From MB1-2 sp046566065 (GTDB taxonomy: Bacteria; Actinomycetota; CADDZG01; WHSQ01), in the NCBI GenBank assembly GCA_046566065.1, contig JBKHXK010000002.1:1-64000 (forward strand): 64,000 bases of DNA. The letters run 5' to 3'. How positions within the stretch are numbered: the first letter of the stretch is position 1; every line of letters starts with the position of its first letter. The notes under the pieces are model-generated. The model saw only the letters and a list, made by a program, of their open reading frames with translations, was not told where the DNA came from and did no database searches. The position numbers and the translations under genes were made by a program. Positions 27,439 to 36,187 of the stretch are shown one piece after another.

Positions 27439-28727
27439 GCCTCCGAGGTTCCCTCGACGCGCATCCGCGAGGCGATCTCCTTCACCACGTCGAGGGATTC
27501 GAGCTCGGTGAAGGTCGCCCGGTGTCGGCCCTCGGACGCGGAGTGAGTGATCAGCACGAGGGTCGCCTGATCCCCGGGGCCCTCCTGGCGGACGCTCGAG
27601 ATCGAGATGCCGTGATGTGCGAAGACCCCCGCGACGGTCGCCAGCACGCCCGGCTGGTCGGCCACGGACAGCACCAGGTAATAGCGCACCAGAGCATCCT
27701 CCGGCGGGCGGATGTCGGCAACGCGTGCATATCCCGCGCTGAGTGGTGAACGTCCACCGGACACGATGTTGCGCGCTATCTCGACCACGTCGCTCGCCAC
27801 CGCCGATGCCGTCGGCGCCCCGCCCGCGCCGCGTCCCAAGAACATCAACTCTCCGACGTTCTCGCCCTCGACGAAGATGGCGTTGAACACATCGCGCACC
27901 GCGGCCAAGGGGTGGGTCTTCGGCAGCATCGCGGGATGAACCCTTGCGGCCACCCGGCCCTCGGAGCTCTCGGCCACCGCGAGAAGCTTCACTTCATAAC
28001 CAAGCTCGTGCGCCGCGGTGATGTCCGCGGCGGTAACCCGGGTGATGCCCTCGCGCGGGATGTCTGTGGCTACGACCGTCGAGCCGAACGCGAGCGTGGC
28101 CAGGATCGCCAACTTCGCGGCCGCGTCGTGTCCGTCAACATCGGCGGACGGATCCGCCTCCGTGTAACCGAGACGGTCGGCCTCGGCCAGGGCGTCCTCG
28201 AAGGAGCCGCCCGCCTCCGACATCTGCGTCAGGATGAAGTTGGTCGTCCCGTTCACGATGCCCATGACCTTGTGCACGCGGTCGCCGGCCAGCGACTCAC
28301 GCAGCGGACGGATGATCGGGATGCCCCCGCCGACCGCGGCCTCGAACAGCACGTCGACACCCGCGGCTCCGGCGGCCTGCAGGATCTCGGCCCCCACCGT
28401 GGACAACAATTCCTTGTTGGCCGTAACGACGTGCTTGCCGCTCGATATCGCGCTCGAGATGAGCTCGTGAGCGGGGTCCACGCCGCCCATCGCCTCCACC
28501 ACGATCTGGATATCCGGGTCGCTCACGACCGCCCGAGCGTCACCGGTCAAGACCTCGGCCGGAAGCTCAACCTCCCTGGCCCGGGCGGGATCCCGGACCG
28601 CCACTCGCGTCACCTCGATGCGCGCTCCGGCTCGGGCCTCGAGTTCGTCCCGGTGAGCCTCCAGGATCCTGTAGGTGGAGGACCCCACGACACCGAACCC
28701 CAAGAGGCCGACCTTGATCGTTTCCAT
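27435..28727 (-). CDS. hom: homoserine dehydrogenase
   Basis: This NAD(P)-dependent enzyme (430 aa) reduces aspartate semialdehyde to homoserine. It has a Rossmann GLLGFGVVGSS, catalytic-domain GIVNGTTNFILTQM and GYTEADPSADVDGHDAAAK, and a C-terminal ACT domain (VLSVADQPGVLATVAGVFAHHGISI) that probably senses threonine. The start is the ATG before ETIKVGLLG; TAGCGT lies 7 bases upstream and there is no Shine-Dalgarno, so the mRNA may be leaderless. First gene of hom-thrC-thrB. Confidence 0.95.
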   Translation of the reverse strand: METIKVGLLGFGVVGSSTYRILEAHRDELEARAGARIEVTRVAVRDPARAREVELPAEVLTGDARAVVSDPDIQIVVEAMGGVDPAHELISSAISSGKHVVTANKELLSTVGAEILQAAGAAGVDVLFEAAVGGGIPIIRPLRESLAGDRVHKVMGIVNGTTNFILTQMSEAGGSFEDALAEADRLGYTEADPSADVDGHDAAAKLAILATLAFGSTVVATDIPREGITRVTAADITAAHELGYEVKLLAVAESSEGRVAARVHPAMLPKTHPLAAVRDVFNAIFVEGENVGELMFLGRGAGGAPTASAVASDVVEIARNIVSGGRSPLSAGYARVADIRPPEDALVRYYLVLSVADQPGVLATVAGVFAHHGISISSVRQEGPGDQATLVLITHSASEGRHRATFTELESLDVVKEIASRMRVEGTSEA

Positions 28728-28734
28728 ACTGCGA

Positions 28735-28784
28735 ACGCTAACTGCCCCGTGATGCTTCACCCCACCGGACCGGAGCCCTAGGGT
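28735..28784. promoter_or_regulatory. divergent promoters for hom and fpg
   Basis: For fpg (plus strand), TTCACC (28756-28761), a 17-base spacer and TAGGGT (28779-28784) end 6 bases before the GTG. For hom (minus strand), TAGCGT (complement of 28735-28740) ends 7 bases before the ATG; I see no good -35. Both layouts place the transcription start at the start codon. Confidence 0.5.
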
Positions 28785-28790
28785 TTAGAG

Positions 28791-29624
28791 GTGCCCGAGC
28801 TACCCGAGATGCAGGCCCTGTGCGAACGGCTCGCCGAGCTGTACGCCGGCTCGGTGCTCGAACGCCTGGACCTCATGCAGTTCTCCGCCCTGAAAACCGT
28901 TGCTCCCGGCCCCCACGAGCTCCACGGAGCCGAGCTGAGATCGGTGTGGCGTCGCGGGAAGTACGCCATCTTCGAGTTCGAAGAAGCGCGACTGATGCTT
29001 CACCTCTCGCAGGGGGGCCGCGTCGATGTCGAGCCGCAAGCCAAGAGCACCAAGCCGCGGGGGTCGGTAGCTCGCCTGCGCTTCGAGGGCCGCGGCTCGA
29101 TGCTCGTCAAGGAGTTCGGGACCGAACGCAAGGCCGCGCTTTGGGTGCTCACCACCGACGACCCCGGTCCGCTGGAAGGGCTTGGACCGGAGCCGGGCTC
29201 CCCCGAGTTCGAGGAACTGATGATGAACACGCAAGAGAAGCGACGCATCCACACCTTGCTCCGAGACCAGCGCTTCGTCGCCGGGATCGGACGCGGTTTC
29301 TCGGACGACATCTTGCATGCGGCGCAGATATCACCGTTCGCTTCGACGGCATCTCTGCCCACCGAACAGAGACAGGCACTGTTGAGAGCAACCACTCAGG
29401 TCCTTGACGACGCGCTGCTCCGCGAGAGGGAGCGCAGTGGAGGGCTGCCCGCGAAGATGGGCGACCGCTTCATCGTGCACAACCGGCACGGACAGCCGTG
29501 TCCTCGATGCGAGGCGACCCTTCATCGCATCTCGTACGGATCGCACGAGGTCACCTATTGCCCCGCGTGTCAGACCGAAGGGAAGGTCATGGCGGATCGC
29601 AGGATGTCGAGACTGCTCAGGTGA
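28791..29624 (+). CDS. formamidopyrimidine-DNA glycosylase family (Fpg/Nei)
   Basis: This 277-aa bifunctional base-excision-repair glycosylase/AP lyase begins MPELPEMQAL, so the catalytic Pro and Glu are in place after Met removal. The C-terminal zinc finger (QPCPRCEATL, then YCPACQTEG) is complete. The central MLHLSQGGR segment departs from the usual MTG loop, so oxidised purine versus pyrimidine preference is unclear. The GTG start is 6 bases from a TAGGGT -10. Its stop overlaps the start of the second glycosylase gene as GTGA. Confidence 0.88.
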   Translation: MPELPEMQALCERLAELYAGSVLERLDLMQFSALKTVAPGPHELHGAELRSVWRRGKYAIFEFEEARLMLHLSQGGRVDVEPQAKSTKPRGSVARLRFEGRGSMLVKEFGTERKAALWVLTTDDPGPLEGLGPEPGSPEFEELMMNTQEKRRIHTLLRDQRFVAGIGRGFSDDILHAAQISPFASTASLPTEQRQALLRATTQVLDDALLRERERSGGLPAKMGDRFIVHNRHGQPCPRCEATLHRISYGSHEVTYCPACQTEGKVMADRRMSRLLR

Positions 29625-30511
29625 AGCGAACGTTCGAGTGCCATCCGCTCGATCTGGGTCTCACCCTGCGACCGCTGCAGCACGGTCGCTACGACCCCAT
29701 GCTCAGGTTGACGCGCAACGAAGCTTGGCGCGCCACCCGAACGCCGGAGGGACCGGCGAGCCAGCACATCCGTGTGGTCGGGGGAACGGTCGAGGTCGAG
29801 GCCTGGGGGCCCGGGGCCTCATGGTTGCTCGAGCACGCCCCGGAGTTGGTCGGTTGTGGCGACGACGACTCCGGCTTCCGCCCCGAGCATCCGGGCCTGC
29901 GAGAGCTTCACCGGATCAATCCGGGCCTCCGAGTACCGCGTTCGTTGGCTGTGATGGACGTCTTGATCCCGACCATCCTCGAACAGAAGGTGACGGGAGC
30001 CGGAGCTCGTCGCTCCTACCGCGCCTTGATCCGGGGCTTCGGAGAGCCGGCTCCCGGCCCCCTCGGTCTCATGCTGCTACCCGAACCGAAGGTCCTCGCG
30101 GCGATCCCCTATCAGGACTTCCACCCTCTGGGCGTGGAACGGAAGAGAGCGGCGACACTTAAGAGCGCGTGCTCGTACGCCCACCGCCTCGAGGAAGCGA
30201 GCTCTATGGATCTTGCCGACGGTCGCACCCGCCTCCTCGCTCTACCGGGCATAGGTGAATGGACGACGGCTCTGGTCGCGGGGGCCGCCTGGGGCGACGC
30301 TGATGCCGTCGAGGTCGGCGACTTCCATGTCCCGCACGTCGTGGCCTGGTTCCTCGCGGGCGAGCCGCGCAGCGACGACCGGAGGATGCTCGAGCTGTTG
30401 GAGCCGTACCGCGGGCATAGGGGCCGGGCGATCCGCTTGATCGAAGCATCCGGCGTTCGCCCACCCCGCTACGGGCCGCGCCTGGAGGTGGCGGACCTCG
30501 CAGGGATGTGA
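29621..30511 (+). CDS. HhH-GPD DNA glycosylase (AlkA-like)
   Basis: This 296-aa protein has an AlkA-like N-terminal domain (HPLDLGLTLRPLQHG) and a helix-hairpin-helix GPD core. The hairpin LLALPGIGEWTTALVAG begins near residue 205, and the catalytic Asp is D234 in VEVGDFHVPH. No iron-sulfur Cys cluster is present. It likely removes 3-methyladenine or other alkylated bases. It is translationally coupled to the Fpg-family gene, giving a two-gene repair operon. Confidence 0.86.
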   Translation: MKRTFECHPLDLGLTLRPLQHGRYDPMLRLTRNEAWRATRTPEGPASQHIRVVGGTVEVEAWGPGASWLLEHAPELVGCGDDDSGFRPEHPGLRELHRINPGLRVPRSLAVMDVLIPTILEQKVTGAGARRSYRALIRGFGEPAPGPLGLMLLPEPKVLAAIPYQDFHPLGVERKRAATLKSACSYAHRLEEASSMDLADGRTRLLALPGIGEWTTALVAGAAWGDADAVEVGDFHVPHVVAWFLAGEPRSDDRRMLELLEPYRGHRGRAIRLIEASGVRPPRYGPRLEVADLAGM

Positions 30512-30515
30512 CCGT

Positions 30516-30541
30516 GCAGCCGTCGCCCGGGCGGCGGCTGC
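30516..30541. terminator. GC-rich hairpin between convergent genes
   Basis: GCAGCCGTCGC pairs with GCGGCGGCTGC over 11 positions with one G-U pair and a CCGG loop. It lies 4 bases after the glycosylase stop and 36 bases before the end of the convergent acyltransferase gene. There is no T-tract, as is usual for high-GC terminators. It could work in both directions. Confidence 0.6.
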
Positions 30542-30576
30542 GACGTAAACCGGGGGAACAGACGCCGGGATAGGCC

Positions 30577-31386
30577 CTACCCGATGACCGGCTCGTACCG
30601 GCGGGGCTGTTCGAAGTAGTCCTTCACGCTACGCGCCAAGCGGGCCGCGTGATAACCGTCGATGTATCGGTGATCCATCGTGGCAGTGAGCGTCAACATC
30701 GGCCTTACCGCGACCTGCTTGTCCACCACCACGGCCTTATCGGCGACCTCCCCCACCAGCACCAGGAAGGGGACGCGGTAGTAGCCCGCCAGAGGCGCAT
30801 AGGCGCGCTGCACGCCGAACATCCCCACCGAGCTCACGATCGTGCTGCCGAAGGCCTGTCGCGGCAGCCCGAACCTCTTCAGATCGAGATCCCTGTCCGT
30901 GGTCAGCCACGACGAGACCTTGATCGAGGTCCCGAGCAGCCAACGAGGCGTACTGCCGATGACCTTCTTGGTCTTGCCGAGTTCGACGTCGTTGCCGGTG
31001 CGGATCGTCCCCGCTCGCTCTCCCAGCTCGCGAGCTATCTCCACCGCCCCCTTCTTGTCGGCATCGACGACCTTCACTCCGGAGAGCTCGGATCCTTGCT
31101 CCGCGGACACGATGAAGAAGACGTCGACGGTTTCGCGACGGATGAAGTTCCCGCGGTACATGCGTACGTTCAGGTCGGGGTGATCGGCAAGCGCCTTGGC
31201 CAGGGCGCGGCCCACCATCGTCGTCATCGTGAGCCGGACGCCGGTCGTCTCCCGCGCCTCTTCTATGAAAGCGAGGACCTCCGAGGCATCCAGCTCGAGG
31301 TCCCCGTATATCTGCGGGTCGTTGGGCCGTCCCCACGCCGCCGCGGCGATCTTCCGCCAGCCCTGGATCTTCTGCCGCCTCGACAT
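30577..31386 (-). CDS. 2-oxoacid dehydrogenase E2-type acyltransferase domain, no lipoyl domain
   Basis: This 269-aa protein contains only the catalytic E2 domain. The active-site motif is DHRYIDG, with His239, Asp243 and Gly244, and the preceding STIVSSVGMFG and PFLVLVGEV segments fit the chloramphenicol-acetyltransferase-like fold. The lipoyl and peripheral-subunit-binding domains of real E2 subunits are missing. No E1 or E3 gene is nearby. It is downstream of lysA on the same strand, separated by 62 bases. Substrate unknown; a free-standing acyl-CoA transferase is a reasonable guess. No clear Shine-Dalgarno supports the chosen ATG. Confidence 0.72.
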   Translation of the reverse strand: MSRRQKIQGWRKIAAAAWGRPNDPQIYGDLELDASEVLAFIEEARETTGVRLTMTTMVGRALAKALADHPDLNVRMYRGNFIRRETVDVFFIVSAEQGSELSGVKVVDADKKGAVEIARELGERAGTIRTGNDVELGKTKKVIGSTPRWLLGTSIKVSSWLTTDRDLDLKRFGLPRQAFGSTIVSSVGMFGVQRAYAPLAGYYRVPFLVLVGEVADKAVVVDKQVAVRPMLTLTATMDHRYIDGYHAARLARSVKDYFEQPRRYEPVIG

Positions 31387-31448
31387 AGAGGTAGAGGACC
31401 ACAACGGCACGTCTTTGTCTCGCCGGGACACCGGGGGTCGCCGTCGTT

Positions 31449-32747
31449 TTACAGCGGCGTCCCGTCGAGCTTTCGGTCGAGGTGCAACAGGTCCGAGAGA
31501 CTCTCCCGAGCGACGATCTCGGTCGCCCGGCCGTCCTCGAGCAGAACGATAGGGGGCCGCGCTATCCGGTTGTAGTTGGACGCCATCGAATACGTGTAGG
31601 CCCCGGTGGCCGGGATGCACAACAGATCGCCCTCGGCGACGTCTTCGGGGAGATGGACGTCCCTGATCAGGATGTCTCCCGATTCGCAGTGCTTGCCGCA
31701 CACGGTCACGCGAGGCCCCGGCTTCGCGTCCGTCCTGTTCGCGAGGAAGGCCTCGTAGCGCGCCCCGTACAAAGCTGGCCGGATGTTGTCGCTCATCCCC
31801 CCATCGACCGCGACGTAGGTGCGAACTCCGGGGATCTTCTTCACCGTCCCCACTCGATACACCGTCACCGCGCTCGATCCCACCAAGGACCGGCCCGGCT
31901 CCACGAAGACCTCGGGTACGGACAACCCCGCCTGAGTGAACTCGCGCTCCACCGCGGCGACGATCCGCCCCACCGACTCGGCGGGGTCCGGCGTCATCTC
32001 GTCCTGGGTGTGCGCGATCCCGAGGCCACCGCCCAGGTTCAGCTCGCGTGGCTCTCAACCGATCGCCTCTTTGACCTGTTGCACGAAGGTCGCTAATCGG
32101 GCCACCGCCAGATCGAAGGCGGCCAGTTCGAAGATCTGGGACCCGATATGGGCATGGATCCCCACCAGTCGGTCGCTGGCCATCTGGTGCGACCGGCGCA
32201 GGGCTTCCAGAGCGATGCCCTCCGCAAGCGTGAACCCGAACTTCGAGTCCTCTTGCCCCGTTTGGATGAACTCGTGTGTGTGCGCTTCGACGCCGGGGGT
32301 GATCCGCACCAGCAGGTCCGACCGCAGCCCTACGCGCTCGAGCCGTTCGATCTCTTCGAACGAGTCGACGACGATGCGGCCGACGCCGAGGTCCCGGGCG
32401 GCGGCGAGCTCCTCGTTGGACTTGTTGTTCCCATGGAACATGATCCGGTCCATCGAGAAACCGGCGGCGCGCGCGGTCTCGAGCTCCCCACCGGTACAGA
32501 CGTCCAGTCCCAGGCCGAGTTGATCGACGATCTGACAGATCGCGACACAACACAACGCCTTGCCTGCATAGAAGACGCGTCTGGGTTCGAGGGCCGACGC
32601 ATAGGACTTGGCGCGGGTCTCCAGCGTGGCGCGGTCTAGAAAGATGGTGGGGGTGCCGAAACGCTCGGCCAGCGCGACGACATCCTGACCGGCGATGTGC
32701 AGCCGGCCGTCGCTGAAGTTCGCGCTGTCGGGAAGGATCCGCTCCAT
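31449..32747 (-). pseudogene. lysA: diaminopimelate decarboxylase, interrupted by in-frame TGA
   Basis: The frame encodes the last lysine-biosynthesis enzyme, converting meso-diaminopimelate to lysine with PLP. The PLP lysine segment (VFYAGKALCC), HGNNKSNEEL, HAHIGSQIFEL, EPGRSLVG, CGKHCESGD and GGMSDNIRP are all intact. One in-frame TGA at codon 231 (32055-32057) splits it just before EPRELNLGGGLGI. No frameshift or other damage is seen, and CGA (Arg) to TGA would explain it. It may be a recent mutation or a base-calling or assembly error. The location next to argS and hom matches the ancestral actinobacterial lysA. Confidence 0.88.
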
Positions 32748-32756
32748 ACAGAGAGG

Positions 32757-33620
32757 CTACGGCAAGGAGAGGAGCTTCCCTTCGACGACGCGCTCGCAAG
32801 TGCCGCCGATCTGAACGCTGTTCCCGCTCGCCCGCAGGTAGATCCGCGACGGCCTGCCCATCTCGACCCCCTGCGCGACCTCGGCCTCCAGAGCACCTGT
32901 GCGATCCGCGAGATACACGCCGAGCCCCGCAGCCGCCGAGCCCGTGGCGGGATCCTCCGCTATCCCGAGACCGGGATAGAAGCCGCGCGCCTGAAGTCGC
33001 CCCGCCCCCACGGCGGTGAAGCAGTACACGCCCGGCATGCCCAGCTCCTCCAAGAGGGCCGCGACCGGACGACAGCGCGCCAGGGCTTCGGCATCCCTGA
33101 GAGGGACCATCACCTGCTCGATCCCGATGTCGGTCTTCGCTGCCTCGAGTCTGTCGACGCTTCGCCCCAACTCTCGCGGCTCCAAGCCGATAGCTGGCGC
33201 TTCGATGCTGAGCGCTTTCGCCAGCCGCTCGTTGATCTGGGGTGTCTTGCTTCTGAGGTCCTCCGAGACCTCCCCCGAGCGCTCGAACCAGACCTTCCCG
33301 TCTGAGAACGTCACCTTGGTCGGCCCCGCCGGCGAGGTCTGTTCGATCTCTGTGCCCTCGATCCTGCCGAGCTCTCGCAGCACCCAGGCCGTGCCGATCG
33401 TGGGATGGCCCGCGAACGGCAACTCCGAACGCGGGGTGAAGATACGCACCGAGTACCCGTTCGGAGTGATCCCCGTGACGAAGCTCGTCTCGGAGAGGTT
33501 CATCTCGGATGCGATCGCCTGCATCTGGTCATCCGACAAACCTGCGGCGTCGGGGAAGACCGCCAAGGCGTTGCCTCGGAAGGCGCCTTCGGCGAAGACG
33601 TCGATCTGCCAGAACTCCAT
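32757..33620 (-). CDS. PhzF-family isomerase/epimerase-like protein
   Basis: This 287-aa protein has the DAP-epimerase-like fold of PhzF. The catalytic Glu is E44 in EMNLSETSFV, with ELPFAGHPTIGTA and EDPATGSAAAGLG as further family motifs. PhzF itself acts in phenazine synthesis, but most relatives have unknown substrates, and no phenazine genes are present. The ATG overlaps the argS stop by one base (TGATG). Operon order is argS, phzF-like, lysA. Confidence 0.88.
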   Translation of the reverse strand: MEFWQIDVFAEGAFRGNALAVFPDAAGLSDDQMQAIASEMNLSETSFVTGITPNGYSVRIFTPRSELPFAGHPTIGTAWVLRELGRIEGTEIEQTSPAGPTKVTFSDGKVWFERSGEVSEDLRSKTPQINERLAKALSIEAPAIGLEPRELGRSVDRLEAAKTDIGIEQVMVPLRDAEALARCRPVAALLEELGMPGVYCFTAVGAGRLQARGFYPGLGIAEDPATGSAAAGLGVYLADRTGALEAEVAQGVEMGRPSRIYLRASGNSVQIGGTCERVVEGKLLSLP

Positions 33621-35278
33621 CACATGCGTTCCGGGGCGCCGACACCCAGCAGGCCCAGGCCGTCTGCCAAAACCCTTCTGGTCGCCAGGCAGAGCGTGAG
33701 GCGCGCGTGCGCTAGAGCCGGGTCGTCCGCCAGCACCTTGCAGTCCCGGTAGAAAGCACTGAACGTCGAGGCCAACTCTTCCACGTAGCGCGGGATCCTT
33801 TGCGGAGCGCGCAGCCGGGCCGCGTCCGACACGGCCTCTCCGTAAGAGGCGAGCTTGCGCATCAACTCCTCTTCGCTTCCGTGGTTCAGCAACTCGAGAG
33901 AAGCGCCACCGACGTCGACTTCGTAGCCCTCCTCGGCTGCCTTGCGCAGGATCGACGAGATCCGTGCGTGCGCGTACTGCACGTAATAGACGGGATTCTC
34001 GGGCGCTTGTTCCTTGGCGAGGTCGATGTCGAACTCGAGAGGTGCCTCGAGCGACCGCGTCAGGAACGTGTAACGAGCGGCGTCTACCCCCACCTCGTCG
34101 ACCAACTCGTCGAGGGCAACGTAGACACCGGCACGCTTGGAGGCCTTCACGGTCTCTCCACCGCGCGCGAGAGAAACGATCTGGAGCAGCGGGATCTCGA
34201 CCCGGTCTCGTTCGAAGCCCAACGCCTCGACCGCCGCCATCAGGCGCGGGATCGTCCCGTGATGGTCTGCGCCCCATAGATAGATCAGTCGGTCGAATCC
34301 CCGGCCGAACTTGTCCAACAGGTATCCCAGGTCCGCTGCGAAGTAGGTCGGCTCGCCGTTGGAGCGGATCACCACCCGGTCCTTGTCGTCACCCAAGCGA
34401 GACGTCAGCATCCATAGCGCGCCGTCGCGCTCTTCCATCAGGCCCGCGTTCCGCAACCTTTCGATCGCCTCATCCACCTTGCCGGTCTCGTGCAACGTGC
34501 TCTCGGAGAACCACACGTCGAACGTCGTCCCGAAACGGGCCAGAGACTCCTTCACCGAGGCGAGGATGCGAGGCCAGCTGAGATCGAGCATCTGCTGCGC
34601 CAACTCGTCGGAGCCGAGGCCCGTCAGGGAATCCCCCACCTCCTGGGCCACCTCTTCCGCCACCGCGGTGATGTTGTCGCCGTGGTAGCCCTCCTCGGGG
34701 ACCTGGGCGTCATGACCGAACCGCTGGAGGTACCGGGCACCGACCGAAGCGCCGAACAGCAACATCTGCCGCCCGGCGTCGTTGAAGTAGTACTCGCGCG
34801 TCACCTCGTGGCCCGTGGCCTCCAGCAACCGGGCGATCGTGTCACCGACCGCCGCGTGTCGCCCGCTGACGACGTTGATCGGACCGGTCGGGTTCGCCGA
34901 CACGTATTCGACGTTGACCTTCGTTCCCCGGCCCTCCTCCGATCGCCCGAAAGGAGTGGAAGGGTCGGCCGCTCGACATACGACGTCGTGGAGCCACGAG
35001 GCCGAGAGCCGGAAATTCAGGAAGCCGGGTCCCGCAACCTCGACCGACTCGATCAGATCCGTGGCGGGGATGGCGTCGGCGATCGCCTGCGCTATGGGCC
35101 GAGGGTTGCCCTTCCCCTTCGCAGCGACGAGCGCGACGTTCGTGGCCCAGTCGCCATGTTCCCGGTTGCGAGGCCGCTCGAAAGAAGGCTCGGGGAGGTC
35201 GGCTGGATCCAGCGAGAGGCTCTCAGCCGCAGTTGCCAAGGCAGCCCGAACGATCTGGACCAGCTGATCGGTTACCAC
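33620..35278 (-). CDS. argS: arginyl-tRNA synthetase
   Basis: This class I aminoacyl-tRNA synthetase (552 aa) charges tRNA-Arg. The N-terminal additional domain (DWATNVAL, GPGFLNFRLS), the EYVSANPTGP lead-in and the KMSKS-type loop KASKRAGVYVALDELVDEVG are present. The HIGH site reads GPINVVSGRH at 133-141 instead of the usual GPxHxGHxR, so both HIGH histidines are replaced. The rest of the enzyme looks normal. GTG start. A tRNA-Arg(CCG) gene lies about 440 bases upstream on the other strand. Confidence 0.93.
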   Translation of the reverse strand: MVTDQLVQIVRAALATAAESLSLDPADLPEPSFERPRNREHGDWATNVALVAAKGKGNPRPIAQAIADAIPATDLIESVEVAGPGFLNFRLSASWLHDVVCRAADPSTPFGRSEEGRGTKVNVEYVSANPTGPINVVSGRHAAVGDTIARLLEATGHEVTREYYFNDAGRQMLLFGASVGARYLQRFGHDAQVPEEGYHGDNITAVAEEVAQEVGDSLTGLGSDELAQQMLDLSWPRILASVKESLARFGTTFDVWFSESTLHETGKVDEAIERLRNAGLMEERDGALWMLTSRLGDDKDRVVIRSNGEPTYFAADLGYLLDKFGRGFDRLIYLWGADHHGTIPRLMAAVEALGFERDRVEIPLLQIVSLARGGETVKASKRAGVYVALDELVDEVGVDAARYTFLTRSLEAPLEFDIDLAKEQAPENPVYYVQYAHARISSILRKAAEEGYEVDVGGASLELLNHGSEEELMRKLASYGEAVSDAARLRAPQRIPRYVEELASTFSAFYRDCKVLADDPALAHARLTLCLATRRVLADGLGLLGVGAPERM

Positions 35279-35285
35279 CTCTCGG

Positions 35286-35660
35286 CTAGGAGAGCAGGCG
35301 CTCGACCACGTCCAACAGGTCGGTGGGATCGAACGGCTTCGTCAGGTATTCCGCCACGCCGTAGGTCTTGCCGCGGTCGATGTCTGATTGTTGAGCTTTC
35401 GCGGACAGGAACACCACCGGGATGTCCCTCGTCGATTCCTGCGCCTTCAGCTTCTCGCAGGTCTGATAGCCGTCCAGGCGCGGCATCATGATGTCGAGGA
35501 TGATCAGGTCGGGGTGCTCGGCGGTCGCCACCTCGAAGGCCTCTTCGCCATGGTGGGCCAGGAGAACGTCGTACCCCTCGACCTCGAGGTTGACTTCGAG
35601 CACGCGCAGGATCGCAGGATCGTCGTCGCAGATCAGGATCCTCTTGCCTTCGGTCGACAT
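35286..35660 (-). CDS. single-domain response regulator
   Basis: This 124-aa protein is a bare receiver domain. The acidic pocket (ICDDDPAIL), the phosphoacceptor in LIILDIMMPRLDGYQ and the Lys in YLTKPFDPTDLL are all present. It has no output domain, so it would act by protein contact or phosphotransfer. It lies 7 bases upstream of argS on the same strand and may be co-transcribed. No histidine kinase gene is nearby. Confidence 0.92.
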   Translation of the reverse strand: MSTEGKRILICDDDPAILRVLEVNLEVEGYDVLLAHHGEEAFEVATAEHPDLIILDIMMPRLDGYQTCEKLKAQESTRDIPVVFLSAKAQQSDIDRGKTYGVAEYLTKPFDPTDLLDVVERLLS

Positions 35661-35721
35661 GTGCGGCGATGCTACCCCGGCGCCTCCCGGCGACCACGAG
35701 GCTCTAATGTTGCTATCCCCT

Positions 35722-35796
35722 GCCCCCGTAGCTCAGGGGATAGAGCACTCGCCTCCGGAGCGAGGTGCGCAGGTTCGAATCCTGCCGGGGGCACCA
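35722..35796 (+). tRNA. tRNA-Arg (anticodon CCG)
   Basis: The 75-base cloverleaf has acceptor arms GCCCCCG/CGGGGGC, D-arm stems GCTC/GAGC, anticodon stems CTCGC/GCGAG around loop CTCCGGA (anticodon CCG, reading CGG), and T-arm GCAGG-TTCGAAT-CCTGC. The discriminator is A, and the 3' CCA is encoded. Confidence 0.97.
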
Positions 35797-36173
35797 CATC
35801 GGAAACAGCGCCGGATCCGGCGGGGCCGGGCCCGGCTCGAACCTTCGCCCAAGCGGCTTCGACCACACCACCTCCCCGTCTTCGAAGCCGACGTCCCAAC
35901 CGAACTTCTGAACCAGCGAGTGATGCACCTGACACACGGTGACGAGGTTCCAATAGTCGGTGCTTCCTCCCTTGGACCAATGCTCGACGTGATGCAGATG
36001 AAGGAAGCGCTTCATCCCGCAACCCGGGAAGGTGCAGGTGTGCCCGTCCCGGCCCGCCCGCTACGTCGGCTCGAGGTCCGACCCCGGCGAGGTGCGCGAG
36101 CGCAGTCGGTCGAGCGTCCGGAGACGGCGAGGGCTCTGCCCTGGTCCCATAGTTCGGCTGCAACCGTCCGCAT
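35797..36173 (-). pseudogene. remnant of an HNH endonuclease gene (DUF222/REP13E12-like)
   Basis: The frame reading left from 36060 encodes HTCTFPGCGMKRFLHLHHVEHW and GGSTDYWNLVTVCQVHHSLV, the HNH core typical of the C-terminus of DUF222-HNH proteins. A TAG at 36061-36063 blocks it upstream. An ATG at 36173 with AAGG before it, 14 bases from the LexA box, opens a different frame that stops soon. This fits an internal deletion that joined the original promoter and start to the nuclease tail out of frame. The HNH frame also runs on through the antisense strand of the tRNA, so its last 30 or so residues are not natural protein. Confidence 0.65.
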
Positions 36174-36187
36174 ATCCTTGACTTTTT

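Noticed and set aside
32055..32057. Selenocysteine or general TGA reassignment
   Set aside because: TGA ends many intact genes here, the residue is not a catalytic Cys position, and no SECIS-like structure was seen. Mutation or sequence error is simpler.
35713..35796. Protein-like frame reading PRQDSNLRTS on the minus strand
   Set aside because: This is the antisense of the tRNA-Arg gene, a well-known source of false proteins; it was not counted as part of the HNH protein.
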